NCBI RefSeq assembly: GCF_043555875.1
Contig: NZ_JBIGHW010000006.1
Span: forward strand, 248,001 to 312,000
Length of the DNA stretch: 64,000 nt
Direction: 5' to 3'
From: Pelomonas margarita
GTDB lineage: Bacteria > Pseudomonadota > Gammaproteobacteria > Burkholderiales > Burkholderiaceae_C
Shown: piece by piece, positions 49,527-58,745 of the stretch
Layout: each line of letters opens with the position of its first letter
Numbering within the stretch: the stretch's first letter is position 1
Made by a program: the position numbers and the translations under genes
The notes under the pieces: model-generated
What the model was told of the DNA's origin: nothing
Databases searched by the model: none
What the model saw: only the letters and a program-made list of their open reading frames with translations

Positions 49527-51016
49527 GACTCGGCCGGCGCCGCCGGCTTCTTGACGCCGAACAGCGCCGCGACCTGCTTCTTGGGCTTGATGTAGCTGGA
49601 CAGGCCCTTGACCGGCGCGGCCGCCTTGGCCTTCTCCCAGGCCGGCGGCTCGTCGCGCGAGCTGGCTTCGTAGGGCTTGTTGAAGAACGGGTCGGCGGAA
49701 GGCGCTGGCGTGCGCAGCGCGGGGCTGGTCGCTCGCGCGGGGCGCTCCGGGCGCTCGTAGCGCTCCTGGCGCTCCGGCGCATCTTCACGCGGACGACGCT
49801 CGAAGCGCGGCCGCTCATTCTCGAGTTCAAAGCTGTCCAGCACGATCTCGCGCTTGATGAGCTTCTCGATGTCCGCCACCAGGCGCGCGTCCGACTTGGT
49901 TACCAGCGTGACCGCTAGGCCCGACGCACCCGCGCGGCCCGTGCGGCCGATGCGGTGCACATAGTCCTCGGCGTTGAACGGCACGTCAAAGTTGAAGACC
50001 GCCGGCAGATCCGCGATGTCCAGGCCGCGGGCCGCGACGTCAGTCGCGACCAGCACATCCATCTCGCCGCGCTTGAAGGCTTCCAGCGACTTGAGCCGCT
50101 CGTCCTGCGACTTGTCGCCATGCAGCGCCGCCGTGCGCAGGCCGTCACGCTCGAAGGCACGCGCCAAACGGGCGACGCCCAGCTTGGAGTTGCCAAACAC
50201 GATGGCCTGACGGATGGCGCGCTCCTTCAAGATCTGCTTGATGATGGCGCGCTTGTCGTCATCGGTGGCGCTGATGAAGCGCTGCTCGACGGTCGACGCC
50301 GTCTGGTTGGGCCGCGCGGTCTCGACAAGGATGGGATCCTGCAGATAGCTCTGCGCCAGCCGCTTGATCTCGGGCGAGAACGTCGCCGAGAACAGCAGCG
50401 TCTGGCGTGCCTTGGGCAGGTAACTGAGGATGCGCTGCAGGTCCGGCAGGAAGCCGATGTCCAGCATGCGGTCGGCCTCGTCGAGCACGACGTACTCGAC
50501 CTGGTTCAGCACGCAGTTCTTGGCCTCGATGTGGTCCAGCAGTCGGCCGGGCGTGGCGATCAGCACCTCGACGCCGGCCTTGAGCGCGGCCGTCTGCGGC
50601 TTCATGTCAACGCCGCCGAAGACGACGACAGAGCGCAGATTCGTGTGCTTGGCGTACTTCTTGACGTTCTCCGCGACCTGGTCCGCCAGCTCGCGCGTCG
50701 GCGCCAGCACCAGGGCCCGCACCGGGTGGCGGGCGGGCGACACGCTGGGGTTCTCGTGCTTGAGCATGCGCTGCAGCAACGGGATCGAGAACGCTGCGGT
50801 CTTGCCGGTGCCGGTCTGCGCGGCGCCCATGACATCGCGCCCCTCCAGGACGATGGGGATCGCCTTGGCCTGGATGGGCGTCATCGTCAGGTAGCCGGAA
50901 TCAGCGACCGCACGGAGGAGCTTGGGGTCGAGGGGAAGGGTGTCGAAACGGGCCGGGGGAGCGGGCTCAGCGCCTGCAAGGTCAGGCTGGACGGACGGGG
51001 AGGCGGTGTCGCTCAT
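49523..51016 (-). CDS. rhlE: DEAD-box RNA helicase RhlE-like
   Basis: A 497-residue ATP-dependent RNA helicase. Motifs in order: MTPIQAKAIP (Q), AAQTGTGKTAAF (I), APTRELADQV (Ia), ATPGRLLDH, VLDEADRMLD (II), FSATFSPEI (III), ATDVAARGLDIADLP (V) and HRIGRTGRAG (VI). The C-terminal ~130 residues are charged, Arg/Pro/Lys-rich and probably RNA-binding. It unwinds rRNA or mRNA structure. Its start overlaps the stop of the WecA-like gene (four bases), an unusual partner. Confidence 0.93.
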   Translation of the reverse strand: MSDTASPSVQPDLAGAEPAPPARFDTLPLDPKLLRAVADSGYLTMTPIQAKAIPIVLEGRDVMGAAQTGTGKTAAFSIPLLQRMLKHENPSVSPARHPVRALVLAPTRELADQVAENVKKYAKHTNLRSVVVFGGVDMKPQTAALKAGVEVLIATPGRLLDHIEAKNCVLNQVEYVVLDEADRMLDIGFLPDLQRILSYLPKARQTLLFSATFSPEIKRLAQSYLQDPILVETARPNQTASTVEQRFISATDDDKRAIIKQILKERAIRQAIVFGNSKLGVARLARAFERDGLRTAALHGDKSQDERLKSLEAFKRGEMDVLVATDVAARGLDIADLPAVFNFDVPFNAEDYVHRIGRTGRAGASGLAVTLVTKSDARLVADIEKLIKREIVLDSFELENERPRFERRPREDAPERQERYERPERPARATSPALRTPAPSADPFFNKPYEASSRDEPPAWEKAKAAAPVKGLSSYIKPKKQVAALFGVKKPAAPAES

Positions 51017-52146
51017 AGCCGACGATTATCGCCGGTCATGCTGGCGGGCATGTTTTTGCCCGTTACGACGAGCCATTTGGGCGTCTTGAACCGGACGATT
51101 CGACGGTAGAGCCCCACGTAAATGGTCACGAACAACAGCAGGCACACAGCCATCCATGGCGTGGAGTCCCAGAACAGCGCCGCCGGCACCAGGGACGTGA
51201 TGCACAGCATCCACAGGTAAGGTGCCGTCATCGAGTTGCGTCGCGTCACGATGCGAGCGTCAGCAGCCCCGATCGCCCAGCGCATCAGCCGGCGGTAGAC
51301 CAGGGAGTGCAGGTGGATCCCATCCGGCAACCAAGTCGGCACAGCGCGGATGAATTTGCGCCGGTACATCGAAAACAGCGTCTCGAACACCGGGTAGATG
51401 CACACCATCAGCGGGAACAGCGGCGACACCTCTGCATTCCGCGCCACCAGCAAGATGCCGATCTCCGCCAGGTAGAAGCCCAGGAAATAAGCACCGCCGT
51501 CACCGAGAAAAATCAGGCCCGCAGGGAAATTCCAGACGAAAAACCCAAGAGCCGCTCCAACCCCCGCCAAGGCCCACACCGCCAGCGGCACATCACCCAC
51601 CATGTAGGCGACGTACGCAAACACCAGCAGCATCAGGCTCACGCACATGGACGAGAGCCCGTTGAAGCCGTCAATGATGTTGACTGAGTTGGCGACACCC
51701 GCCACTGTCAAAACAGTGACGCCCCATCCAACCGCTGCCACAGCCAGCAGCCAGTCAAGCCCAGGGACGTCGGTTCGCGAGATGGTCGCATCCAACAGCC
51801 AGATGCCAAGCGCAGCGGAAACCGCCGTGGCACACAGCCGCTTGGCTGGCGACACACGCTTGGTCAGGTCTTCGATCAGCCCTGCGGCAAACGCCGGCAA
51901 ACCGCACACCAACAACAACGCCCCCAACACCCACTCGGCACGATTTGTTACCGCTGCGGCGCCGACACAACACACCAAGCCCGTAAACATTCCCACGCCA
52001 CCGATGCGAGGCACTGGTGCGGCATGAAACTTTTGCGGCCCGGACAGGTCTGCATCAGCCGAAAAATGCGCATGGCTACGAGAGGAGTGGATGACCAGCA
52101 GGGTCACCACGGCGGCCACGAAGAACGACACCAGAAGGTAAAGCAT
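51013..52146 (-). CDS. Undecaprenyl-phosphate sugar-1-phosphate transferase (WecA/MraY superfamily)
   Basis: A 377-residue polytopic membrane enzyme with about 11 hydrophobic segments. The catalytic motifs are AGLIEDLTKRVSPAKRL (acidic Mg site), VANSVNIIDGFNGLSSM (N-x-x-D-G-x-x-G-L), FLGDGGAYFLG and DGIHLHSLVYRR (H-x-H). It would start a repeat unit by moving GlcNAc-1-P or a similar sugar phosphate onto undecaprenyl phosphate. The ATG at 52146 begins the first helix. It is divergent from the EPS export gene by ~100 bp. It overlaps rhlE by four bases and so could be co-transcribed with it. Confidence 0.88.
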   Translation of the reverse strand: MLYLLVSFFVAAVVTLLVIHSSRSHAHFSADADLSGPQKFHAAPVPRIGGVGMFTGLVCCVGAAAVTNRAEWVLGALLLVCGLPAFAAGLIEDLTKRVSPAKRLCATAVSAALGIWLLDATISRTDVPGLDWLLAVAAVGWGVTVLTVAGVANSVNIIDGFNGLSSMCVSLMLLVFAYVAYMVGDVPLAVWALAGVGAALGFFVWNFPAGLIFLGDGGAYFLGFYLAEIGILLVARNAEVSPLFPLMVCIYPVFETLFSMYRRKFIRAVPTWLPDGIHLHSLVYRRLMRWAIGAADARIVTRRNSMTAPYLWMLCITSLVPAALFWDSTPWMAVCLLLFVTIYVGLYRRIVRFKTPKWLVVTGKNMPASMTGDNRRL

Positions 52147-52250
52147 TGGCGCTAGTGTACGAAGCAGGCAAGCCCAAGGCTGCCCTGTAGCGACCACTAG
52201 AATTCACCTTCACCTATGCGGCGTGTCGCGCCCGCCACATCCCGCCACAA

Positions 52251-54137
52251 ATGATCCCGCCCTCGATGAAACTCCTCAGCCGGTCTCGCATCTTCGGCCA
52301 CTTGACGGCAGCACTCGTCGCTTGCAACGCGATGGCCAGCACGGCTTCTATGGCCGCAGATATCGAGCAGGCGACATCCGGCCCGATTCGGCTTGTCGAT
52401 AGCACGACACGTGCACCCGCAGCGAGCGAGGAGCCCAGCGCCAGATCAGCATCTCCCGCGGACCAACCTCTTGAACAGTCTCGTTCGGAACCCCTGAAGC
52501 CGGGGCCACTCAGTGAATTCGAGGCGTACGTCAGCAACCTCGCCGGCGCAAGCGTTCGTCGACTGGGCGCTGAATTGATGCTCCCCAACCGAAATGCCTC
52601 GCTTGTTGAATCGAATCGCCAAGTGCCGCCCGACTACATCGTCGGATTTGGCGATGAGATTCAATTGACGACCTGGGGGGCCGTGGATGCCGATCTGCGA
52701 CTCACGGTGGACCGCGTCGGTCGGATCGTGATCCCGCGCGTTGGCCCCGTGGTGGTGGCGGGAGTGCGGCACGGCGACCTGAATGAACTGCTGACGCGCC
52801 GTGTCGGGCAAGTGTTCAAGAACTTTCAGCTCAGCGCGAGTCTCGGCAAGTTGCGCAGCATCCGGTATTACGTTACCGGCTTCGTGACACACCCAGGCGC
52901 TTACAGCGTCAGCAGCTTGGCTACCGTCATGTCTGGACTAGCACAGGCGGGCGGCCCATCCAGCAGCGGCAGCTTCCGAAACATTGAACTCCGTCGCAAT
53001 GGCCAAGTGGTCAGCCGCTTCGATCTGTACGACCTGATGGTCAAGGGCGACAAACGAGCTGACGTTCCACTGCAAGCCGACGACGTGGTTCATGTGGGGC
53101 CTGTAGGGCCACAGGTGGGCCTGATCGGCACCTTCAACCGTGGGGCTGTCGTCGAACTGAAGGACAACGAAACGGTGGCCGATGCTGCAAGCTACGCCGG
53201 CGGCCTCGCCACGGTTGCCGACACAAGCCGACTGTCGCTGGAACGCCTGAGCGACCGCAACAACCACCGAGTGGTAGAACTGGCTCTCCCGGAGTCCAAC
53301 TCCATGAAACTCGTGAACGGCGATGTACTGCGCGCCTTCAATACTGTCACCGTCGCATTGCCACAAGCCAAGCAATACAAGCGGGTGCGGGTTGAAGGCG
53401 AGGTCGGCAAGCCTGGCGAATACATCCTGCCGCCCGGCAGCACCTTGCCCGATGCGCTGGCCGCCGCCGGAGGCCTCACAAAGGAAGCCTATCTGTTTGG
53501 CGCCGACTTCACTCGCGAAAGTGTCAAGCGCGCGCAAGAGGCGCAATACGACCGCGCACTGCGTGACCTCGAAACCGATTTCACCCGCTCAACCTCGACG
53601 CAGAAGATCAGCAACTCGGACGGCGCTATCGCGTTGAACCAGCAGCAGACCGGAACAGCCAAGTTGATTGAACGGCTGCGTGCCGTGCGACCGACCGGCC
53701 GCATCGTGCTGGATATGAGCGAAACCACTAGAACCCTGCCTCCGCTTGCCGTTGAAGACGGTGATCGGCTCTATGTGCCATCCATGCCCAACACGGTGGG
53801 CGTGTTCGGCAGCGTATTCAACGGGGGCAGTTATCTGGTCAAAACCGGCAATTCGATCGAAGACGCCATTCGCTTGGCCGGGGGGGCGACGCGCGGCGCC
53901 GATATAGCAAGCATGTTTGTATTGCGCGCAAACGGAAGTGTGATCAGCGCGCGTCAATCGCGCAGCGGCTGGTTTGGCGGCAATACCTTGACAAACATAA
54001 CAGCACTGCCCGGAGACACTGTTTTCGTGCCGGAGGAAATGAACAAGACCACGTTCATGCAAGAGGCCAAGGACTGGACGCAGATCCTGGCGCAGTTCGG
54101 GTTAGGTGCCGCAGCCCTCAAGACGATTCGCAATTAA
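52251..54137 (+). CDS. Polysaccharide export outer-membrane lipoprotein, Wza-like, multi-SLBB
   Basis: A 628-residue protein. A start at 52266 (MKLLSRSR) is equally possible and gives a better signal peptide. LTAALVAC fits a lipobox with Cys at residue 25 (or 20). After a variable region (~30-110) comes the Poly_export domain (DYIVGFGDEIQLTTWG). About four SLBB-type segments follow, e.g. VTGFVTHPGAYSVSSLATV, IGTFNRGAVVELKDN, VEGEVGKPGEYILPPG and VFGSVFNGGSYLVKTGN. It would form the outer-membrane channel for the polysaccharide. It is larger than E. coli Wza (~380 residues). It is the first gene of the plus-strand EPS operon. Confidence 0.88.
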   Translation: MIPPSMKLLSRSRIFGHLTAALVACNAMASTASMAADIEQATSGPIRLVDSTTRAPAASEEPSARSASPADQPLEQSRSEPLKPGPLSEFEAYVSNLAGASVRRLGAELMLPNRNASLVESNRQVPPDYIVGFGDEIQLTTWGAVDADLRLTVDRVGRIVIPRVGPVVVAGVRHGDLNELLTRRVGQVFKNFQLSASLGKLRSIRYYVTGFVTHPGAYSVSSLATVMSGLAQAGGPSSSGSFRNIELRRNGQVVSRFDLYDLMVKGDKRADVPLQADDVVHVGPVGPQVGLIGTFNRGAVVELKDNETVADAASYAGGLATVADTSRLSLERLSDRNNHRVVELALPESNSMKLVNGDVLRAFNTVTVALPQAKQYKRVRVEGEVGKPGEYILPPGSTLPDALAAAGGLTKEAYLFGADFTRESVKRAQEAQYDRALRDLETDFTRSTSTQKISNSDGAIALNQQQTGTAKLIERLRAVRPTGRIVLDMSETTRTLPPLAVEDGDRLYVPSMPNTVGVFGSVFNGGSYLVKTGNSIEDAIRLAGGATRGADIASMFVLRANGSVISARQSRSGWFGGNTLTNITALPGDTVFVPEEMNKTTFMQEAKDWTQILAQFGLGAAALKTIRN

Positions 54138-54178
54138 TCTTCAGCGCGCCCGTCAGGGCACGGAGCTCCCCCCAACAA

Positions 54179-55255
54179 ATGTCTGAACAAAGTAAGGGCG
54201 CACAGGCGCCGGGTTTCGACCCCCACGCTGCTTGGCGCGCAATCCGATCTGACTGGAAGTTCATACTGAGCACGGGTCTGGCGACAGGTCTGGTCGGTTA
54301 CGGGCTCAGCCACCTGATTCCGCCTACGTACACGGCGCGCACAACTTTTATCAGCCCGCAACAGCAGCAGAACACGGCCGCCGCCGCCTTGGCTTCTCTC
54401 GGTGCATTGTCCGGTTTGACAGGGGCGGCAACAGGCATAAAGAGCCCGGCCGACCAGTACGTCGCCTTAATGAAGAGCGTCACCCTTTCGGATCGGATCA
54501 TTGAGCAGTTTGCGCTGAGCAAGGTATACGACTCGAAGTACATGATGGACGCCCGTAAGGAACTGGGCGATAACGTACGCATCACCGCAGGGAGGAAAGA
54601 CAACCTCATTTCCATCGATGTCGATGATCACGACCCGGAGCGGGCCGCAGCCATGGCAAATGCCTACGTGACAGAGTTGCGCAAACTCACGAACGGACTC
54701 GCTGTCACAGAGGCTCAACAACGCCGCATGTTCTTCCAACAGCAAATGGAGGGCACCCGGGATCAAATGGTCACAGCCCAGGTGCGCCTGCAAGAAACCG
54801 GCTTCACAGCCGGCGCTCTGAAGAACGAACCCAAGGCCGCAGCGGAGATCTACGCGCGGACCAAGGCCGAGGTTTCTGCTACCGAAATCCGCTTGGCGGC
54901 CCTACGCCAACGCCTCGCCAATAGTGCGCCGGAAGTTCAACAGGCCCTCTCTGCGCTGTCTGCACTGCGCGGGCAACTCACGCAGATGGAACTACCTGGA
55001 ACGTCTTCCGGAAACCAGGATTACGTAAGCGCCTACCGTGACTACAAGTATCGGGAAGCCTTGTTCGAAATTTTCAGCCGCCAGTTCGAGCTCGCAAAGA
55101 CGGATGAAGCGCGCGAGGGAACATTGATTCAAGTTCTGGATGTGGCCACGCCTCCGGAGAAGCGGAGCAAGCCCAAGCGCAGCTCTCTGGCTATGCTGGC
55201 GATGATGGTCGGCATCGTCGGTGCAGTCACGCGCGCGGTGTTCAGGCTGCGCTAA
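54179..55255 (+). CDS. Chain-length determinant (Wzz-type) protein
   Basis: A 358-residue inner-membrane co-polymerase. An N-terminal helix (FILSTGLATGLVGYGLSHLI), a PPTYTARTTF strand (typical Wzz), a long periplasmic helical region with coiled-coil character (~150-290), and a C-terminal helix (SLAMLAMMVGIVGAVTRAVF) after the Pro-rich VATPPEKRSKPKRS. No C-terminal tyrosine-kinase domain is present, so it is a PCP-1/PCP-2b-like form. It works with the Wzy-type polymerase in the next gene to set polymer length. Confidence 0.87.
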   Translation: MSEQSKGAQAPGFDPHAAWRAIRSDWKFILSTGLATGLVGYGLSHLIPPTYTARTTFISPQQQQNTAAAALASLGALSGLTGAATGIKSPADQYVALMKSVTLSDRIIEQFALSKVYDSKYMMDARKELGDNVRITAGRKDNLISIDVDDHDPERAAAMANAYVTELRKLTNGLAVTEAQQRRMFFQQQMEGTRDQMVTAQVRLQETGFTAGALKNEPKAAAEIYARTKAEVSATEIRLAALRQRLANSAPEVQQALSALSALRGQLTQMELPGTSSGNQDYVSAYRDYKYREALFEIFSRQFELAKTDEAREGTLIQVLDVATPPEKRSKPKRSSLAMLAMMVGIVGAVTRAVFRLR

Positions 55256-55305
55256 CAGCGTCCATTGACGACGCGCGTTTTTGGTAGAAGCTTGAGCCCA
55301 ACATC

Positions 55306-56670
55306 ATGGTGAACAACTCGCTGAAGGTGGCCGTACTGCTCGCGTGCTACCTCGCAGCAGGGATCACCACACTCCAGGCAAGCGACCTCTCGGCCACGCT
55401 ACTGGCAGCACTCCTCTGCTTTGTCGCATATTTGATCAGCCTGTGGAGCGTGCGCGTGTCGGCGTCCCGGGATCAGGAAGTAAGCCTGTGGCCCCCTTTC
55501 CTGATTGCTTTCTTCTTGTACAACAACACCTATCCGTTCATCCTCCAAAGCGGCATCGACCTCGTCTATCCCGGACTGGAGACCTCCGAGGAGTTCACGG
55601 CGATCGCCCAGGCGCAAGCCACAGTAGCTCTGGTGATCATGTGCATGCTGGCAACACTGGACGCTTGGCGCGGCACCAATCACGCAACGTCGTCAGCGAA
55701 AGGAGTCCGATGTCTCGCCGTAGCGCCGTCAAGGTGGATCATCGGCGGCAACGCACTGCTGATGCTTACGTCGCTTGGTTACTTCTCGACCATCGCTGGG
55801 GATATCTCAGCCGAAGCGGGGCGCTTGGGCGTCGCCCAGAGTTTCAACCTGTACCAATGGGTGTTTCTCGGCTGGATGCACCTGCTGTTCTACTTTGCCG
55901 CCATTCTCCAGGCCGCTCGATCGCCAAACCACAGAGGCGTCCGGACTCGCCTGATTGTTGCAGCCATGCTACTGGCCCTTTATTGTGCGATGGACTCGGC
56001 GGTGGGAGGTCGAAAGATCATCGCGGCGGCGCTGCTCGGCACGATCTACGGCGCCCTGCGTTTCGGTGTACCGCGCCTGCGCACGATCACGATGGCGATA
56101 CCCGTCGCGATGGTGGCGATGTCGGTCCGGGCGATCTTCTACGACAAGTTCTCAGGAGAGGCTGATGGCTTCGCCTCCATCGCACTGCAACTCGGTGGCG
56201 AGTTTGTATTCACCTTCCTGACCTTCCCGACCACCATAGCGTCGGAATGCAGCTTCTATGAGTCGAGCGTCAACAGCTACCTGATGACAGGCCTGCAGTT
56301 CGTCCCTCGGATCTTGTGGGACGACAAGCCGTTCTCGCTCGCGCAATCGCTGTCGAACTATCTCTACGACGGCCAGGAAGGCTTCTCCATCGTCCCCATG
56401 GCGGAAGCGTGGTGCACATTCGGCAATGCTGCCGGATTCGCCTTTCCCCTTGTTGCTGGCCTGATGCTCGGCCTGCTGCTCCGGATCGCCCGCCGAAGGC
56501 CCCTTGTCGGATTTATCGTGTACGCCCACGCGCTGGAGCTAAACCGCGGCGAGGTGAGCTATCTCGTCCTCCAGGTGGTCACGCTCTATGCGATATACGC
56601 AATTGGCGGAAGGTTGGCAACAGCACTCGCACCCTCACATCCGCACGCAGCACCAGCCAACCAATGCTGA
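55306..56670 (+). CDS. Oligosaccharide repeat-unit polymerase (Wzy-like)
   Basis: A 454-residue polytopic membrane protein with about 10-12 hydrophobic segments and a large loop (FYDKFSGEADGFASI to SVNSYLMTGLQFVPRILWDD). The VGGRKIIAAALLG and FVPRILWDDKPF segments resemble O-antigen polymerases. Wzy proteins are highly divergent, so the call rests on topology, the loop motif and the position between Wzz and glycosyltransferases. The next gene starts inside its last codons (7-bp overlap). Confidence 0.75.
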   Translation: MVNNSLKVAVLLACYLAAGITTLQASDLSATLLAALLCFVAYLISLWSVRVSASRDQEVSLWPPFLIAFFLYNNTYPFILQSGIDLVYPGLETSEEFTAIAQAQATVALVIMCMLATLDAWRGTNHATSSAKGVRCLAVAPSRWIIGGNALLMLTSLGYFSTIAGDISAEAGRLGVAQSFNLYQWVFLGWMHLLFYFAAILQAARSPNHRGVRTRLIVAAMLLALYCAMDSAVGGRKIIAAALLGTIYGALRFGVPRLRTITMAIPVAMVAMSVRAIFYDKFSGEADGFASIALQLGGEFVFTFLTFPTTIASECSFYESSVNSYLMTGLQFVPRILWDDKPFSLAQSLSNYLYDGQEGFSIVPMAEAWCTFGNAAGFAFPLVAGLMLGLLLRIARRRPLVGFIVYAHALELNRGEVSYLVLQVVTLYAIYAIGGRLATALAPSHPHAAPANQC

Positions 56671-57539
56671 CTCACATTCTTCTCGTCACGACCGACGGCA
56701 GCCGTCCTGCAGAACTGCGCAGGCTCATTACGTCCGTTCCCGCCGACGGCCGAATCCTTATTGCCCTGCTGGAGCAGTGTGGCAGTGCAGCAGAGCTACC
56801 GGATGGGGGACGGAGATTTCTCCGGCTATCTAGCCCTAACCGCATTCCCTTGTCGGTGGCTCGGAACCGTCTGCTGGATAACCTCACTCAGCGCCTCGAT
56901 CCTGCAGAACTGGGGCCGACCACGCGCCTGATTCTGGCCGATGACGACTGCTGGTATACACAGGCATTCTTTGACGCAGGGCTCGAGGCGATCGCTCGCG
57001 AAGCGATCCTGGTACACCCGGCCTACGACCCGGCCAACGGCCGCGCGTTCGCCGTCACCGACGTCCGCGGCCTGCCTCGTCACTCGCTCATCGCGCCGGA
57101 CCGGTTGCTTTACTGCGCGACGTCCATAGGCATCGACATGCCCGCCAAGCTAGGTCTTCGCCTGCGATTCAACGAGAAGATCGGACTCGGCTGCCACATC
57201 GCGCAAGGCGAGGAAACGCTTTTTCTTTTCCACGCATTGGACGCGGCGCCAGGGATACGCGTGCTGAGCCTAGACGACGCGCCGGTGTTCCATCCTCACA
57301 AGATCGCCACGAACAGTCGCAATCACCATTCCTTGGCCTACTTTTTGGGATGGTGCGCCAAGGGACCTTATCCCTACGCCGCGAGCTACTTCCGATATAA
57401 ATGGCTGCGTTCGCTGGCTGCGTTCGTACTGCGCCCCGGCGCCCTCTCTTTCAAGATGCCATGGACCCTGCTCCGAGGCTACTTCGCCGGTCGCGCGGAC
57501 CACGAGCAATTGGGCTCGCCCTTGGCTCCCAATCGCTAA
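56664..57539 (+). CDS. Glycosyltransferase-like protein (GT2/GT-A type)
   Basis: A 291-residue protein. The N-terminus HILLVTTDGSRPAELRRLI and the RIPLSVARNRLLDNL segment lead to the probable metal/nucleotide-sugar motif TRLILADDDCWY. A later CHIAQGEETLFLF resembles the acceptor loop of GT-A enzymes. Assigned as a putative repeat-unit glycosyltransferase from these features and its place in the operon; sugar and linkage unknown. Start at 56664 overlaps the polymerase gene stop. Confidence 0.7.
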   Translation: MLTHILLVTTDGSRPAELRRLITSVPADGRILIALLEQCGSAAELPDGGRRFLRLSSPNRIPLSVARNRLLDNLTQRLDPAELGPTTRLILADDDCWYTQAFFDAGLEAIAREAILVHPAYDPANGRAFAVTDVRGLPRHSLIAPDRLLYCATSIGIDMPAKLGLRLRFNEKIGLGCHIAQGEETLFLFHALDAAPGIRVLSLDDAPVFHPHKIATNSRNHHSLAYFLGWCAKGPYPYAASYFRYKWLRSLAAFVLRPGALSFKMPWTLLRGYFAGRADHEQLGSPLAPNR

Positions 57540-57545
57540 ATCATT

Positions 57546-58745
57546 ATGGCTAGCCATCCTTCCGCCGATATAACTCGCCCACGCCTCGCATTCCTGACGC
57601 CGTCCAACCCGATTGATGCTGACTCGGGCGGGAAGCAGTTCACCCTGGATCGGCTGCTCGGGCTAGCCACACTTGCCGACGTCGATGTGTTCTGCCTTGA
57701 GGATGCCCCCGAGCAACTGCGTCGTCTGTCTGAGCTCCTTGGTGGTCGGCCGGTGCACGCTGCAGGCCAGCTAAAGCCCCGGACGATGCGCCACTGGGCT
57801 GAGTCAATGCTACGCGGCATGCCGCTGAGCGTCTGGCGCAACAACATCGCTGAGTTGCGCGCCCTGGTCGATCGCCACGCAGGCACGACCTACGACGTGG
57901 TGTACGTGGATCATTGGCTGATGTGGCCGGCATCAAAGGGATTCAATCCAGCCGCCCGCCGCCTGCTGAACCTGCATAACGCCGAACATCTGATCTTCCA
58001 GCGCGCAGCAGAAGCTCACCAGGGTGCACTCAAGTACCTGCTTAGCCTCGAAGCGAAGCGCGTGCGCCGCTATGTGCGACGAATCGGCGTGCAGGCAGAC
58101 GCCGTGCACTCAATCAGCGAAGCCGATCGTCAGGAACTCATCGCCACCGGCATTCCCGCATCGAACATCACGGCGATCCTGCCTTGCGTCAATGCCGGCA
58201 CAGCCTCGTCAGGCCGACCGGGCGGTCATGTGTTGTTCGCCGGAACCTTGACCTGGATACCAAATGTCGAGGGCCTAGACTGGTTCCTGCGCGAGGTTCT
58301 GCCGAACCTAGACATCGCCCAAACCGTACAAGTGGTGGGCGGCCCCCCGGTGCCCGCCTGGCTTCAATTGCCATCAGCAGCAAAAGTGGAGTTTCTCGGA
58401 CGCGTCCCTAGCGTCGAGCCGCTCTATGCCGAGGCAGGCGTCATGATCGCGCCCGTCTTCTCGGGCTCAGGCATCAAGATCAAGATCGTGAATTCGCTTG
58501 CACGCGGGCTGCCGGTGGTCACGACCTCCTGCGGCATCGAAGGATTCCCACCAGGTTGGGAGGGTGCAGTACGCGTCAGCGACGATCCGGCCGGCTTCCG
58601 CCAGGCGGTGCGCGAGCTCATCAATGACACGACAGGCTGGGCAACTGCCAGCAGTCAAGCAAAACAATACGCGGCTCGGCACTTCTCAACCGAAGCCGCT
58701 CGCTCGAAGTTGGAGGAGTGCCTGAATGTCAGCGTCCGGTCATGA
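57546..58745 (+). CDS. Glycosyltransferase family 4-like (GT-B fold)
   Basis: A 399-residue GT-B enzyme. The N-terminal domain has AFLTPSNPIDADSGGKQFTL and a central LLNLHNAEHLIFQRAAE. The C-terminal domain has VLFAGTLTWIPNVEGLDWFL, VEFLGRVPSVEPLYAEAGV and MIAPVFSGSGIKIKIVNSLA (E/G-x-K loop that holds the UDP-sugar). These are typical of GT4/GT1 enzymes that add a sugar to the lipid-linked repeat unit. The next gene begins 20 bp before its stop. Confidence 0.87.
   Translation: MASHPSADITRPRLAFLTPSNPIDADSGGKQFTLDRLLGLATLADVDVFCLEDAPEQLRRLSELLGGRPVHAAGQLKPRTMRHWAESMLRGMPLSVWRNNIAELRALVDRHAGTTYDVVYVDHWLMWPASKGFNPAARRLLNLHNAEHLIFQRAAEAHQGALKYLLSLEAKRVRRYVRRIGVQADAVHSISEADRQELIATGIPASNITAILPCVNAGTASSGRPGGHVLFAGTLTWIPNVEGLDWFLREVLPNLDIAQTVQVVGGPPVPAWLQLPSAAKVEFLGRVPSVEPLYAEAGVMIAPVFSGSGIKIKIVNSLARGLPVVTTSCGIEGFPPGWEGAVRVSDDPAGFRQAVRELINDTTGWATASSQAKQYAARHFSTEAARSKLEECLNVSVRS

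Noticed and set aside
52198..52203. TAGAAT as -10 of the EPS operon promoter
   Set aside because: No acceptable -35 lies 16-18 bp upstream, so it is too weak to list as a feature.
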